Shown: positions 8,855 through 17,355, counted from the first letter of the stretch. The stretch: DNA of 53,809 nt from Caryophanales bacterium UBA6259 (GCA_002441135.1 DJVJ01000004.1:1-53809), one strand, 5' to 3'. Translations and numbers: made by a program. The notes: generated from the sequence alone by a model not told the origin.

Positions 8855-9496
8855 ATGGAAATAAATAAGGACTTAGATAAAGTGGATAAAGCAGATGATG
8901 CTTGTCAAAAACTAGTGCAATGTACTAAAGAAATAACTCGAGATGACAAAGCGCCATTATTTGAAGCAGAGGCATATTATCGTGGAAAACAGGTTACAAT
9001 CAAATTAGACGACTATTTAAATAAAGGCAAATGGGTGATGCTATTTTTTTATAGTAGTGACTTTACCTTTGTTTGACCTACTGAAGTGGCAGCAGTTGCT
9101 GACCAATATGAGGAGTTTAAAAAATTAGGGGTAGAAGTGTTAGGTATAAGCACGGATAGTGTTTATGCACATAAAGTATTTGCTGAAACTTCCCCATCAG
9201 CAAAAAAAGTACAATATCCTTTGGCATCAGATCGTAATCAGCAAATTTCCAGAGCATATGGGGTTCTCGATGTAGAGAAAGGAGCTGCATATCGAGCAAC
9301 ATTTTTCATTGACCCAGAGGGAATTGTCACCACTAAGCTTATTTATCCTCGAGAAGTTGGAAGAAACATTTATGAACATATTCGAATCATTCAGGGGCTT
9401 CAATATGGAAGAGAAACAGGGTTAGGAATCCCTGCTAATTGGGTTCCTGGAATGCCGGGGTTGGTTAGAGATTTCCGTTTTGTTGGTAGAATTTAA
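8855..9496 (+). CDS. Selenocysteine-containing peroxiredoxin (TGA codon 74 = Sec)
   Basis: AhpC/TSA-type peroxiredoxin reducing peroxides. One reading frame of 213 residues is interrupted only by TGA 9074-9076, in SSDFTFV-(TGA)-PTEV, exactly where the family has the peroxidatic Cys of DFTFVCPTE. The downstream part continues in the same frame and is fully conserved (STDSVYAHKVF, YPLASDRN, RATFFIDPEG, PANWVPG). A SECIS-like hairpin follows the TGA. The usual C-terminal resolving Cys (VCPANW) is Ile here (GIPANW). The only cysteines are C17 and C23 in an N-terminal extension, which may take over resolution. Start ATG 8855 follows GGGAGGAACAGG. Automatic annotation would give two fragments (8840-9076 and 9086-9496) or a pseudogene. 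The sel genes are not in this window. Confidence 0.88.
9087..9105 (+). promoter_or_regulatory. Bacterial SECIS-like hairpin
   Basis: TGGCAGC (9087-9093) pairs with GCTG-A-CCA (9098-9105, one bulged A), giving seven pairs and the tetraloop AGTT. The loop starts 17 nt after the TGA and has a G in its first two positions. Both fit the published bacterial SECIS rules (UGA-to-loop distance about 16-37 nt, G in the first two loop bases). It would bind SelB to direct Sec insertion. Confidence 0.75.
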
Positions 9497-9527
9497 AAGT
9501 TCAAAAAAGGTATGGAAAAATAAAATG

Positions 9528-9574
9528 AAAGGTGATATAATGAAAAAGTTGTTTTACTTATGTCACCTTTTTTA
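9528..9574 (+). terminator. Terminator after the Sec-peroxiredoxin
   Basis: Thirteen-bp stem AAAGGTGATATAA / TTATGTCACCTTT (9528-9540 and 9558-9570, one G-U pair) running into a T tract. A genuine terminator here supports this being a functional transcription unit. Confidence 0.88.
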
Positions 9575-9591
9575 TTAAATTGCTATATTGT

Positions 9592-9620
9592 TTGACATGA
9601 GAATAATGATATGATAAACT
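9592..9620 (+). promoter_or_regulatory. Promoter of infC-rpmI-rplT
   Basis: TTGACA (9592-9597), 17-bp spacer, TAAACT (9615-9620). The transcript would include the L20 leader that follows. Confidence 0.7.
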
Positions 9621-9660
9621 TTATTAGTGATTTTAATAATCCAACTATAAAATAACAAAG

Positions 9661-9763
9661 TAGAGGCGCCCGCTTCTCACCTTATTGATAATGGTCAATG
9701 GGTTAATAATTATTATACAACTATGTAAAATAGTGTGGGCGCAAAGTGCCTACACTTTTTTTT
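9661..9763 (+). ncRNA. L20-type autoregulatory leader of infC-rpmI-rplT
   Basis: A terminator stem AGTGTGGGCGC / GTGCCTACACT (9732-9742 and 9746-9756) with a T8 tract can be displaced by an antiterminator pairing of GCGCCCGC (9666-9673) with GTGGGCGC (9735-9742), eight pairs including one G-U. This matches the known Bacillus arrangement in which ribosomal protein L20 binds the leader and promotes termination. The two exclusive pairings are visible in the sequence. L20 binding is from family knowledge. Confidence 0.85.
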
Positions 9764-9809
9764 CTATTTTGTTTTTTATGTAGGTACTATTTTTTGGAGG
9801 TGGCAGGTT

Positions 9810-10319
9810 ATTAACAAAGATTATTCAGTGAATGAAGAAATCCGTGCGAAGGAAGTTCGTTTGATTGGTGCAGAAGGTGAACAAATCGGGATTGTTGCTC
9901 TTAAGGAGGCTTTAAAGCTAGCCGAAGAGAAAAATCTTGATTTGGTGAATATTGCTCCAACAGCAACTCCGCCAGTTTGCCGTATTATGAACTTTAGCAA
10001 GTTCCGATATGAGCAAGGAAAAAAGGAAAAAGAAGCTCGCAAAAAGCAAAAAGTCATTAATGTGAAGGAAGTAAGACTTACTCCAAACATTGAAGAAAAT
10101 GACTTCCAAACAAAATTGCGCAATGCTATTAAGTTCCTTAATGCTGGAGATAAAGTAAAATGTGCGGTTCGTTTCCGTGGACGCGAAATTACTCATCAAT
10201 CAATTGGTGAAAAGATTTTAGAGCGGATCGCGAAAGAAACAGAAGAAATTTCTATTGTTGAGCGTAGACCTAAATTAGAAGGTCGAAATATGATTATGAT
10301 TTTGGCTCCTAAACAATAG
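9810..10319 (+). CDS. infC: Translation initiation factor IF-3 (AUU start)
   Basis: IF-3 binds the 30S subunit and proofreads initiation codons. Conserved stretches include VNEEIRAKEVRLI, PPVCRIMNFSKFRYE and the C-domain RFRGREITH. I place the start at ATT 9810: GGAGG (9796-9800) is nine bases upstream, and translation from there gives the standard N-terminus INKDYSVNEEIR. No ATG, GTG or TTG start gives a normal-length IF-3. infC in E. coli and other bacteria uses AUU so that IF-3 limits its own synthesis. The resulting protein has 169 residues. It is first in the infC-rpmI-rplT operon. Confidence 0.95.
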   Translation: MNKDYSVNEEIRAKEVRLIGAEGEQIGIVALKEALKLAEEKNLDLVNIAPTATPPVCRIMNFSKFRYEQGKKEKEARKKQKVINVKEVRLTPNIEENDFQTKLRNAIKFLNAGDKVKCAVRFRGREITHQSIGEKILERIAKETEEISIVERRPKLEGRNMIMILAPKQ

Positions 10320-10349
10320 TCAGTCATAAAAAGAATGGAGGAATAATAA

Positions 10350-10547
10350 ATGCCTAAAATGAGAACACACCGCGGTGCTGCAAAGCGTTTTAAGAAAACA
10401 GGTTCTGGAAAGCTAAAAAGAAGTCATGCTTACACTAGTCATTTATTTGAGAGCAAATCTTCTAAGCGTGGTCGTCAATTACGTAAATCAGCAATGGTAT
10501 TCAAAGGTGACCAAAAACGCATTAAGCAATTAGTAACTTATCTATAA
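10350..10547 (+). CDS. rpmI: Ribosomal protein bL35
   Basis: Small basic 50S subunit protein of 65 residues. It starts MPKMRTHRGAAKRFKKTGSG and has the typical HLFESKS and LVTYL end. ATG 10350 follows a GGAGG ribosome site. It lies between infC and rplT as in most bacteria. Confidence 0.98.
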   Translation: MPKMRTHRGAAKRFKKTGSGKLKRSHAYTSHLFESKSSKRGRQLRKSAMVFKGDQKRIKQLVTYL

Positions 10548-10583
10548 TACTGATACGATCTAGGAATCTAGGAGGGAACAGAT

Positions 10584-10943
10584 ATGCCAAGAGTAAAAGG
10601 CGGATATGTAAGTCGTCGTCGTCGTAAAAAAGTTTTAAGATTAGCAAGAGGTTATTTCGGTTCTAAACACCGTTTATTTAAAACAGCAAATGCACAAGTT
10701 ATGAAATCCTTATTATATGCTTACCGTGACCGTCGTCAACGTAAGCGTGATTTCCGTAAATTATGGATTGCTCGTATTAACGCAGCTGCTCGTATCAACG
10801 GACTTTCTTACAGCAAGCTAATGCATGGCCTAAAGGTTGCAGGCGTTGATATTAACCGTAAAATGTTAGCTGATTTAGCAGTTAACGATGAAAAAGCGTT
10901 TGCTGATCTAGTTAATATTGCAAAGGCAAAATTAAACGCATAA
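10584..10943 (+). CDS. rplT: Ribosomal protein bL20
   Basis: 50S assembly protein of 119 residues and, in Bacillus, the repressor of this operon through the infC leader. Characteristic segments are MPRVKGGYVSRRRRKKVL, ARGYFGSKH and INAAARINGLSYS. ATG 10584 follows AGGAGGG. It is the last gene of the operon and is followed by a terminator. Confidence 0.98.
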   Translation: MPRVKGGYVSRRRRKKVLRLARGYFGSKHRLFKTANAQVMKSLLYAYRDRRQRKRDFRKLWIARINAAARINGLSYSKLMHGLKVAGVDINRKMLADLAVNDEKAFADLVNIAKAKLNA

Positions 10944-10956
10944 ATTTAATTTTAGA

Positions 10957-10987
10957 TAAAACACCCAATATATATGGGTGTTTTTCT
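10957..10987 (+). terminator. Terminator of infC-rpmI-rplT
   Basis: AAACACCCA / TGGGTGTTT stem (10959-10967 and 10975-10983) followed by T residues. Confidence 0.9.
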
Positions 10988-11009
10988 GCTACATAAAGGA
11001 AGATGATCG

Positions 11010-12746
11010 ATGAACATTATTTTGACAACATTAAATGCCAAATATATTCATTCCTCCTTAGCTTTACGTTATCTTAAAGCATATAGTGAGCAAGATTTTC
11101 CTCAAATAGAAATTATGGAGTTTTCTATAAAAGAGCCAATTACCAATATTCTAAATGATCTTTATCAAAAGAAACCAGATGTCATCGGGTTTTCTAGCTA
11201 TATCTGGAATATCGAAGAAACCATCGAATTAGTCAGGCTTATAAAAAAAGTCTTGCCCAATATAAAAATTATTTTGGGTGGCCCAGAGGTTTCCTATGAC
11301 TTGGATTATTGGTTTAAAAGAGTAAAGGAGATTGACTATATTGTAATTGGTGAAGGGGAAGAAACGCTAAACCATCTTTTAAAGGCAATCAAAGAAGAAT
11401 TGTCAATTGCTGAAGTTTTAGGGATTGCTTATCGAGAAGGGGAGCGTTATCACGTTACAAAATCAAGACCTGCTCTTACTCTTGATACGATTCCAACACC
11501 TTATAAAGTAGAGGATTTGGCTTCTTTAAAGGATAAAATTGTTTACTTTGAAGCAAGTCGAGGATGTCCATTTTCCTGTGCCTACTGCTTGTCTTCTATT
11601 GAAACTGGGGTGCGTTATTTTTCTATAGAACGGGTAAAAGAGGATTTGCTACGGATTATCCAGTCCGGTGTAAAAACCATTAAATTTGTGGATCGAACCT
11701 TTAATATCCATAAAAAATATGCAATGGAGATTTTTCAGTTTTTAATTGATAATCATCAGGATACCGTTTTTCAATTTGAAATAACAGCTGACATAATGAA
11801 GGATGATGTGATTCAATTTTTAGTGGATAATGCCCCTGCTAATATATTTCGATTTGAGATTGGTATTCAGTCCACCAACGAATATACCAATTCACTTATT
11901 AATCGCCGTCAAAATTTTGAACGGATAAAAAATACGGTTTTGAAATTCAAAAATAGTAAAAAGGTAGATCAGCATCTAGACCTGATTGCAGGACTTCCTG
12001 AAGAGGATTATATGTCATTTCGAAAAACCTTTAATGATGTTTTTGCATTAAGACCTGAGGAACTACAGTTGGGTTTTCTAAAGATGTTACGAGGTACCCC
12101 TATCTGGCTTGAAGCTAAAAAGTATAACTATGTCTATATGGATAAAGCCCCATATGAAATATTACAAAACCATGTATTAAGCTTTGATGATGTAATTAGA
12201 ATCAAGCAGGTAGAGGATATCTTAGAAAAGTATTGGAATGACCATCGGATGGATCATACGATAAACTATTTAATCAATAATGAGTTCGCTTCTCCATTTG
12301 ATTTCTTTCAAGAGTTCGGAGAATTTTGGAGTGGGCAGGGCTACAATCGAATTGGTCATCAGTTAGAAGCATTATTTGAAAGGCTACAAGAATTTCTGGA
12401 AACTAAGAATGGAATGAATTTAGAATTTGTTATGAGTTTAATGAAACTAGATTATTTCTTAAACTTTAAACATAAGCCACGTAAAACTTGGTGGGATTTC
12501 AGTTTAACGAAATCAGAGCAAATGACATTTATGAAGAAGCTGGTAATTGAACCAGAACAAATTGGCTCTGAATTTGCAGCTCTAGAATTAAAGGAAACCA
12601 ATATTCATAAGCATGTAATGCTAGAGAGAATCCCATATGATTTGGCTAAATATCTTCAATTAGGAGAAATACAAAAAGGGGATACCTTATTAATTGTTTA
12701 TTATAATCCGCCAAGCACACCGAATTTTTATATGGCTTTGGTTTAG
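11010..12746 (+). CDS. B12-binding radical SAM protein with DUF4080-like C-terminus
   Basis: Predicted cobalamin-type radical SAM enzyme. The N-terminal Rossmann domain (about 1-130) reads PDVIGFSSYIWN and IILGGPEVS, as in B12-binding domains. The [4Fe-4S] cluster motif is C186-x3-C190-x2-C193 in ASRGCPFSCAYC. A TIM-barrel region follows, then a C-terminal part of about 200 residues resembling DUF4080. The substrate is unknown; relatives are often annotated as methyltransferases, but nothing here fixes a reaction. The classic DxHxxG cobalamin motif is not obvious. It stands alone between two terminators. Confidence 0.85.
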   Translation: MNIILTTLNAKYIHSSLALRYLKAYSEQDFPQIEIMEFSIKEPITNILNDLYQKKPDVIGFSSYIWNIEETIELVRLIKKVLPNIKIILGGPEVSYDLDYWFKRVKEIDYIVIGEGEETLNHLLKAIKEELSIAEVLGIAYREGERYHVTKSRPALTLDTIPTPYKVEDLASLKDKIVYFEASRGCPFSCAYCLSSIETGVRYFSIERVKEDLLRIIQSGVKTIKFVDRTFNIHKKYAMEIFQFLIDNHQDTVFQFEITADIMKDDVIQFLVDNAPANIFRFEIGIQSTNEYTNSLINRRQNFERIKNTVLKFKNSKKVDQHLDLIAGLPEEDYMSFRKTFNDVFALRPEELQLGFLKMLRGTPIWLEAKKYNYVYMDKAPYEILQNHVLSFDDVIRIKQVEDILEKYWNDHRMDHTINYLINNEFASPFDFFQEFGEFWSGQGYNRIGHQLEALFERLQEFLETKNGMNLEFVMSLMKLDYFLNFKHKPRKTWWDFSLTKSEQMTFMKKLVIEPEQIGSEFAALELKETNIHKHVMLERIPYDLAKYLQLGEIQKGDTLLIVYYNPPSTPNFYMALV

Positions 12747-12772
12747 AATAAGCATTAAATGTAACTGTTTAG

Positions 12773-12801
12773 TCCTGTAGTGAATACTACAGGATTTTTT
12801 T
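12773..12801 (+). terminator. Terminator after the radical SAM gene
   Basis: Perfect nine-bp stem TCCTGTAGT / ACTACAGGA with loop GAAT and a T7 run. Confidence 0.93.
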
Positions 12802-12992
12802 ACGTGAGTTATTATTATAAAAACAGTGCTTATATAATCTAAGTACAAAAAAATTCACAAAAAATTAACATTTAATTTAACATATTATACTAATTTTTAT
12901 TTTATAATAATTATATAAATTGAATATTTAGAAATTTCAGAAAAATGTATCTAAGAACTGAATTAGGACAAGTTTTTCTCTAGTTTAAATCA

Positions 12993-13036
12993 TGTGAAAT
13001 TCGTCACATTACAATGAATGGACATGATGCTATTAA
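12993..13036 (+). promoter_or_regulatory. Fnr/CRP-family site with class II promoter geometry
   Basis: TGTGA-AATTCG-TCACA (12993-13008) is a perfect Fnr/CRP-type palindrome. With -10 candidate TATTAA (13031-13036) the start would be near 13043, placing the site centre at about -42. That is the position used by Bacillus Fnr to activate nitrate-respiration genes. TACAAT (13010-13015) is an alternative -10 that would make the site repressive. The rest of the 12802-13118 gap is AT-rich with no gene I can support. Confidence 0.72.
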
Positions 13037-13118
13037 AGTAAAGGAGATGATCAATGGTTTGATTCTCTGTTAGTCAAAGTAATAGCAGCGAAATTTAATG
13101 GTAAGGGGGAGTAGGAAC

Positions 13119-15782
13119 ATGAGTACCTCAAATGAGAGCTTTTCACAGCATACTGCCAGTAACGGAACAGAATGGGTGCCAAGTATTTGTAATTTTTGTT
13201 CTACCGTCTGCAATGTCAAAGTAGCGGTAAAAAAGACAAGTAAAGGAAGTCGAGCAGTCAAAATTGAGGGAAATCAAGATAGTCCTCTAAATCGAGGTAA
13301 AGCTTGTGCAAGAGGGCAAGCAGGGGTTTATCAAACGTATGATCCAGATCGAATTAAGACACCTCTTATAAGAGTGGAAGGTAGTAAAAGAGGAGAATGG
13401 GCATTTCGGGAAGCGACCTGGGAAGAGGCCTTTGATTACATCTCAAATAAAATGAAAGAACATGATATCAAACCATATGAACAGGCGTTAGTAGGTGGAT
13501 GGACAGCATGTGTATTCTATATGCCAATTTCCGTATCCATGGCAATGGGCCAAGGAATACCAAATATCTCTGCCTCGCCAATGCAGCATTGTGTGGCAAG
13601 TGGTCACTTAGGAACAGATATGGTAACTGGAAATTTCAATATTCATGATGAAGTACTGGCTGATTTTGAAAATGCGAAATATATGCTATTCTCCATGACG
13701 AATTCTGGTGTCGCAGGAATTTCCACTTCAAGAGCGGTTCGGTTTGCGGAAGGAAAACGCCGTGGCGCAAAAGTGGTGGTATTAGATCCAAGGCGTTCTG
13801 AACTGGCTGCAAAGGCGGATGAATGGCTACCAATAAAGCCTGGTACGGATATGGCCTTCTTCTTAGCGGTGATGCATGTTTTATTAAAGAAGAATTTATA
13901 TGAGAAAGACTTTATTGTTCGTCATACCAATTTACCTCATTTAGCTTTTGAGCAGAATGGTATGGTTATGCCAATGATGGAGGCTAATTCACAAGGCATG
14001 CCAGAAATTCTTTATGTATTTGATGAAATTAGCGGTGAGATTCGCAAGGTTCCTGGCTTCAGCAATACAAATATGGTAGATATCGATGGAAATAAAATTG
14101 TACCTTCTTTAAAAACACCAGAAAGCTTAGAGCTAAATGGGATGAAGGTTAGTACATTTTTTGAATTAATGGAAAAACAATTAGAGCAATATTCACCAGA
14201 TTGGGCGGAAAAAGAGACTGGAATTAAAAGTACGGATATTGCAAGAATTGCGGAGGAGATGGGCTTAACTCGTCCAGTATTAGTAGACCCAGGCTGGCAT
14301 GGTGCTCGGTATGACAATACCATTCAGACTCGTCGTATTCAAGCAATGGTTCAAGTATTGCTTGGTGGGATTGATAAAAAGGGTGGTTGGATTTTTGCTG
14401 GCGAATATCGGGAGAAGGTTGTTGAGTTTTGGAAAGCAAAAGCAGAAGGTAAGGACGTACCGCTCTTTAGAAAACCGGGTATGTTCTTCCCATTAACGGC
14501 GGGGGAATTTTTCTTTAATCCAGAAATGTGGCCTAATAAAAAGCCGGCATTAGCTTTTGCATATTCCATGCAGGAAAAACAACAAGGTAGACCAGGAGTA
14601 CTGTTCCCTGCTTATACAGAATATGGGTTTAAGGAGGCCATTGAAGGAACCCTTCAATGGAATGGAGAGCCGTATCAATTAAAGGCCTTAACAATGAATG
14701 CGGCAAATCCTGTGAAGCATTTCTTCCCTAAGGATCGCTGGAGTGATATGTTATCCCATGAAAATTTAAAGCTAGTAACGGTGATTGATGTACTTCCATC
14801 AGATACTACTCGTTATGCGGATGTCATATTACCGAATTCTACGTATATTGAGCGTGAAGAGCCGTTCTTATTTGCTGCTGGGCCTGCTCAGGATTTGACA
14901 TTAACAACTCGATTTAAAGCAGTAGAACCGATGTATGATACAAAGGATGTTCCAGATATTCTTTTAGAGTTAGCAAAGCGAAATGGTAACCTAAGTAAAG
15001 TGATGTCTGCAATGTCGATGCTTTCTGGAGTAAGTGAAGAACGTTTACAGGAAGAAACTGAAAAAGCAGCAAGAGGAGAACAAACCTATACTAAAGCATT
15101 ACGTAAAGTATTTATGGATCATTATGCAAATCTTCTAGGAAAATCAGCTGTTGCTCTAGAGGCTGAGTTGAGGGAAAAAGGAGTATTGGTTCTAGAAGGT
15201 GTTGATCATTTATTAGACCATGCTAGCATTCCGAGAGATTTACCTGTCCCTACTGCAACAGGCCGATTAGAATTTTTCAGCCTATATTTTGCGAGTTTTG
15301 TAGAGCAGAGTGGTTATATGCCAAACTGGGATCCTTTTATACGTTATATCAAGCCAAATATGGGAGATGATGTAACGGATGATACCTTCTATTTCATTTA
15401 TGGTAAGGTTCCCCTTGTTTCCTATGCTTCAACAAATGCAAATAATGCAATTTTAATGTCTCTAGCAAAGAAGAAAGAGAATCGCCATATTAATATGTGG
15501 ATGCATCAGTCTAGAGCGAAGAGGTTGAAGATAGATGAAGGTAAAATCGTAGAAATCACCAATACTAACACGGGAATGAAAACATTGGCAAAGGTTCATC
15601 TTACAGAGCTAGTTAGACCAGATACTGTTTATCTATCCTCTGCATTTGGAAGTGATAAAGAGGGGCAATTATCTGTCTCTGGAGGAGTAGGAACCAATTT
15701 AGGAGATCTTGTGCCTTACGATGTGGAACCATTGGTGGCTGGTTATCGTTCACAAGAATTTACCGTAAAAGTGAAACAATAG
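13119..15782 (+). CDS. Molybdopterin oxidoreductase catalytic subunit (Psr/Phs-like)
   Basis: DMSO-reductase-family subunit binding a bis-MGD cofactor and one [4Fe-4S] cluster. The cluster ligands are C24-x2-C27-x3-C31-x31-C63. A candidate molybdenum ligand is C158 in ASPMQHCVASG. Further family motifs are VVLDPRRSELAAKADEWLPIKPGTD, DVLPSDTTRYADVILP and a C-terminal MopB-binding domain. There is no Tat or other signal peptide, so it may act on the inner face of the membrane or lack an export signal. It resembles polysulfide, thiosulfate or arsenate reductase A subunits; the substrate cannot be read from the sequence. I choose ATG 13119 behind AAGGGGGAGTAGG; the in-frame ATG 13098 has a poor site. 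The FeS and NrfD-type subunits follow at 15-bp spacing. Confidence 0.85.
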   Translation: MSTSNESFSQHTASNGTEWVPSICNFCSTVCNVKVAVKKTSKGSRAVKIEGNQDSPLNRGKACARGQAGVYQTYDPDRIKTPLIRVEGSKRGEWAFREATWEEAFDYISNKMKEHDIKPYEQALVGGWTACVFYMPISVSMAMGQGIPNISASPMQHCVASGHLGTDMVTGNFNIHDEVLADFENAKYMLFSMTNSGVAGISTSRAVRFAEGKRRGAKVVVLDPRRSELAAKADEWLPIKPGTDMAFFLAVMHVLLKKNLYEKDFIVRHTNLPHLAFEQNGMVMPMMEANSQGMPEILYVFDEISGEIRKVPGFSNTNMVDIDGNKIVPSLKTPESLELNGMKVSTFFELMEKQLEQYSPDWAEKETGIKSTDIARIAEEMGLTRPVLVDPGWHGARYDNTIQTRRIQAMVQVLLGGIDKKGGWIFAGEYREKVVEFWKAKAEGKDVPLFRKPGMFFPLTAGEFFFNPEMWPNKKPALAFAYSMQEKQQGRPGVLFPAYTEYGFKEAIEGTLQWNGEPYQLKALTMNAANPVKHFFPKDRWSDMLSHENLKLVTVIDVLPSDTTRYADVILPNSTYIEREEPFLFAAGPAQDLTLTTRFKAVEPMYDTKDVPDILLELAKRNGNLSKVMSAMSMLSGVSEERLQEETEKAARGEQTYTKALRKVFMDHYANLLGKSAVALEAELREKGVLVLEGVDHLLDHASIPRDLPVPTATGRLEFFSLYFASFVEQSGYMPNWDPFIRYIKPNMGDDVTDDTFYFIYGKVPLVSYASTNANNAILMSLAKKKENRHINMWMHQSRAKRLKIDEGKIVEITNTNTGMKTLAKVHLTELVRPDTVYLSSAFGSDKEGQLSVSGGVGTNLGDLVPYDVEPLVAGYRSQEFTVKVKQ

Positions 15783-15797
15783 GGGGAGGGGATTTAA

Positions 15798-16397
15798 ATG
15801 GCCCGTTATGGAATGGTAATGGACCTTCGCACTTGTGTTGCCTGTGATGCCTGTTCTGCTGCTTGTAGTATTGAGAATCAAACCCCTTTTTGGGATAATA
15901 AATTTCGAACTAAGGTGTTAGATATTGAAGTTGGCACCTATCCAGAGGCAAACAGACAATTTGTTCCAACGATTTGTATGCATTGTGAGGAGCCAGCCTG
16001 TGTTGAGGTTTGTCCTTCAGAAGCATCCTTTGTTACCAAAGATGGATTTGTTCTTGTAGATTATGAGAAATGTATGGGGTGTAGAGCTTGTATGGCTGCT
16101 TGTCCATATGATGCCAGATATGTATATACTCAAGAAAATGTAGCAAAAGCAAAGCAATTATATAGTGAGGAGCTATCTCAGCATTTAGTTCCACATGTTG
16201 ATAAATGTACGTTTTGTTATGATCGGGTTGGCCAAGGAATGGATCCAGCATGTGTCAGTACCTGTCCAGAAAAGTCAAGGGTCTTTGGAGATTTAGATGA
16301 TCCAAACAGCGAAGTAGCAAAGCTAGTATCTGCTGGTGTTGCAAAGCCACTACGTCCTGAATTAGGTACTAAGCCAAAGGTATTCTACATTTTGTAG
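15798..16397 (+). CDS. Four-cluster ferredoxin-type electron-transfer subunit (PsrB/NrfC-like)
   Basis: The 199-residue iron-sulfur subunit carries electrons between the membrane quinol site and the catalytic subunit. Four cysteine groups are visible: CVACDACSAAC, CMHCEEPACVEVC, CMGCRACMAAC and CTFCYDRVGQGMDPACVSTC. These are the usual four [4Fe-4S] cluster motifs of DmsB/PsrB proteins. There is no signal peptide. ATG 15798 follows GGGGGAGGGG. It sits between the A subunit and the NrfD-like anchor in one operon. Confidence 0.92.
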   Translation: MARYGMVMDLRTCVACDACSAACSIENQTPFWDNKFRTKVLDIEVGTYPEANRQFVPTICMHCEEPACVEVCPSEASFVTKDGFVLVDYEKCMGCRACMAACPYDARYVYTQENVAKAKQLYSEELSQHLVPHVDKCTFCYDRVGQGMDPACVSTCPEKSRVFGDLDDPNSEVAKLVSAGVAKPLRPELGTKPKVFYIL

Positions 16398-16412
16398 GAA
16401 GGAGGGAGCAAT

Positions 16413-17324
16413 ATGAGTCATCACAATATAAAAGTAAATGATCGGGAATATGTTGTTCAAGAAGCGTATGAATGGCCATTAGCAGTTTATCTTTTTTTCG
16501 GTGGATTGGCAGGCGCTCTTGTGACGATTGGTGTTTTTCTATATTATATGGGTTTAAATGAAACAGTGGTGGTGGTTGCCATCCTAAGTGCCATTATATC
16601 GATGGCTATTGCAGGAATTGTTCTTGTATTGTTTGAGCTACTACGACCATTTGCTGCATATCGTTCATTGGTAAATTGGAAGCATTCAGGAATTTCCTGG
16701 GATGTAATTTTAGTTAGCTTAGTTATTGGTGGTGGACTGTTGTTTGTATTACCATTACTATCTGATCAAATAGGAACCTTGGGAGGGATAACCACTTTTT
16801 TAAGTTCAGTTCAGTGGTTACTTGGGGGATTAGCAGTATTAGCCGGAATACTGTTTCCAATAATCTCAGGTGGATTATTATCTTCTTTTAATTCTGTACC
16901 TTTATGGCATTCACCAGCCTTACCAGTGGTTTTCTTTTTAACAAGCTTTAGCGCTGGGTTTTCCTATTTACTTTTAGTGAGTAGTGCTTATTTTTCAGAG
17001 GGAATGAAGAAAGGCTTTTGGGGATTCATTTTTGGATTATCCCTACTTCTGATTTTGATTAGTCTCTCTTACCTAGAAACCATCAAGAATGGACCAGTAG
17101 AGGCACAATTAGGCTTAGGGATTTTAAAACAAAGTAAACCTTTTCTGTATGGTTTTGTATTGGTTGGGTTAGTTGTACCAGCAATTTTGGGAGGATGGTT
17201 ATTCTTTGGAAGCTATGTCTCAGGAATTGCTTTTATTGGAGCACTTTCTGTGATAATTGGTGGTTTTGTATTGAGACATTATATTTTAAAGGCTGGCGTT
17301 CATACCTATCCATGGCCATATTAA
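16413..17324 (+). CDS. NrfD/PsrC-like membrane anchor, quinol-oxidising subunit
   Basis: Integral membrane subunit of 303 residues with about eight membrane helices after a cytoplasmic N-terminus of about 25 residues. It fits the NrfD/PsrC family, which oxidises menaquinol and passes electrons to the PsrB-type subunit. EWPLAVYLFFGGLAGA near the first helix is a family-like motif. ATG 16413 follows AAGGAGGGAG. It is the last gene of the operon; a strong terminator follows. Confidence 0.88.
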   Translation: MSHHNIKVNDREYVVQEAYEWPLAVYLFFGGLAGALVTIGVFLYYMGLNETVVVVAILSAIISMAIAGIVLVLFELLRPFAAYRSLVNWKHSGISWDVILVSLVIGGGLLFVLPLLSDQIGTLGGITTFLSSVQWLLGGLAVLAGILFPIISGGLLSSFNSVPLWHSPALPVVFFLTSFSAGFSYLLLVSSAYFSEGMKKGFWGFIFGLSLLLILISLSYLETIKNGPVEAQLGLGILKQSKPFLYGFVLVGLVVPAILGGWLFFGSYVSGIAFIGALSVIIGGFVLRHYILKAGVHTYPWPY

Positions 17325-17355
17325 AATAGGTGTCAAATCAAAATAGATTCTATGT

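Noticed and set aside
9086..9496. Separate peroxiredoxin gene starting at GTG 9086
   Set aside because: No ribosome site, and it would lack the N-terminal half and the catalytic position; it is the same frame as 8855-9073 through the TGA.
13054..13062. Start-stop mini ORF (ATG GTT TGA) with an ideal AAGGAG before the molybdopterin oxidoreductase
   Set aside because: The proposed transcript start near 13043 would leave almost no leader for it; a chance occurrence is more likely.
13636..13833. Minus-strand ORFs inside the oxidoreductase, pheT, sdhA and other genes
   Set aside because: They are shadows of well-conserved plus-strand genes and have no ribosome sites or family motifs.
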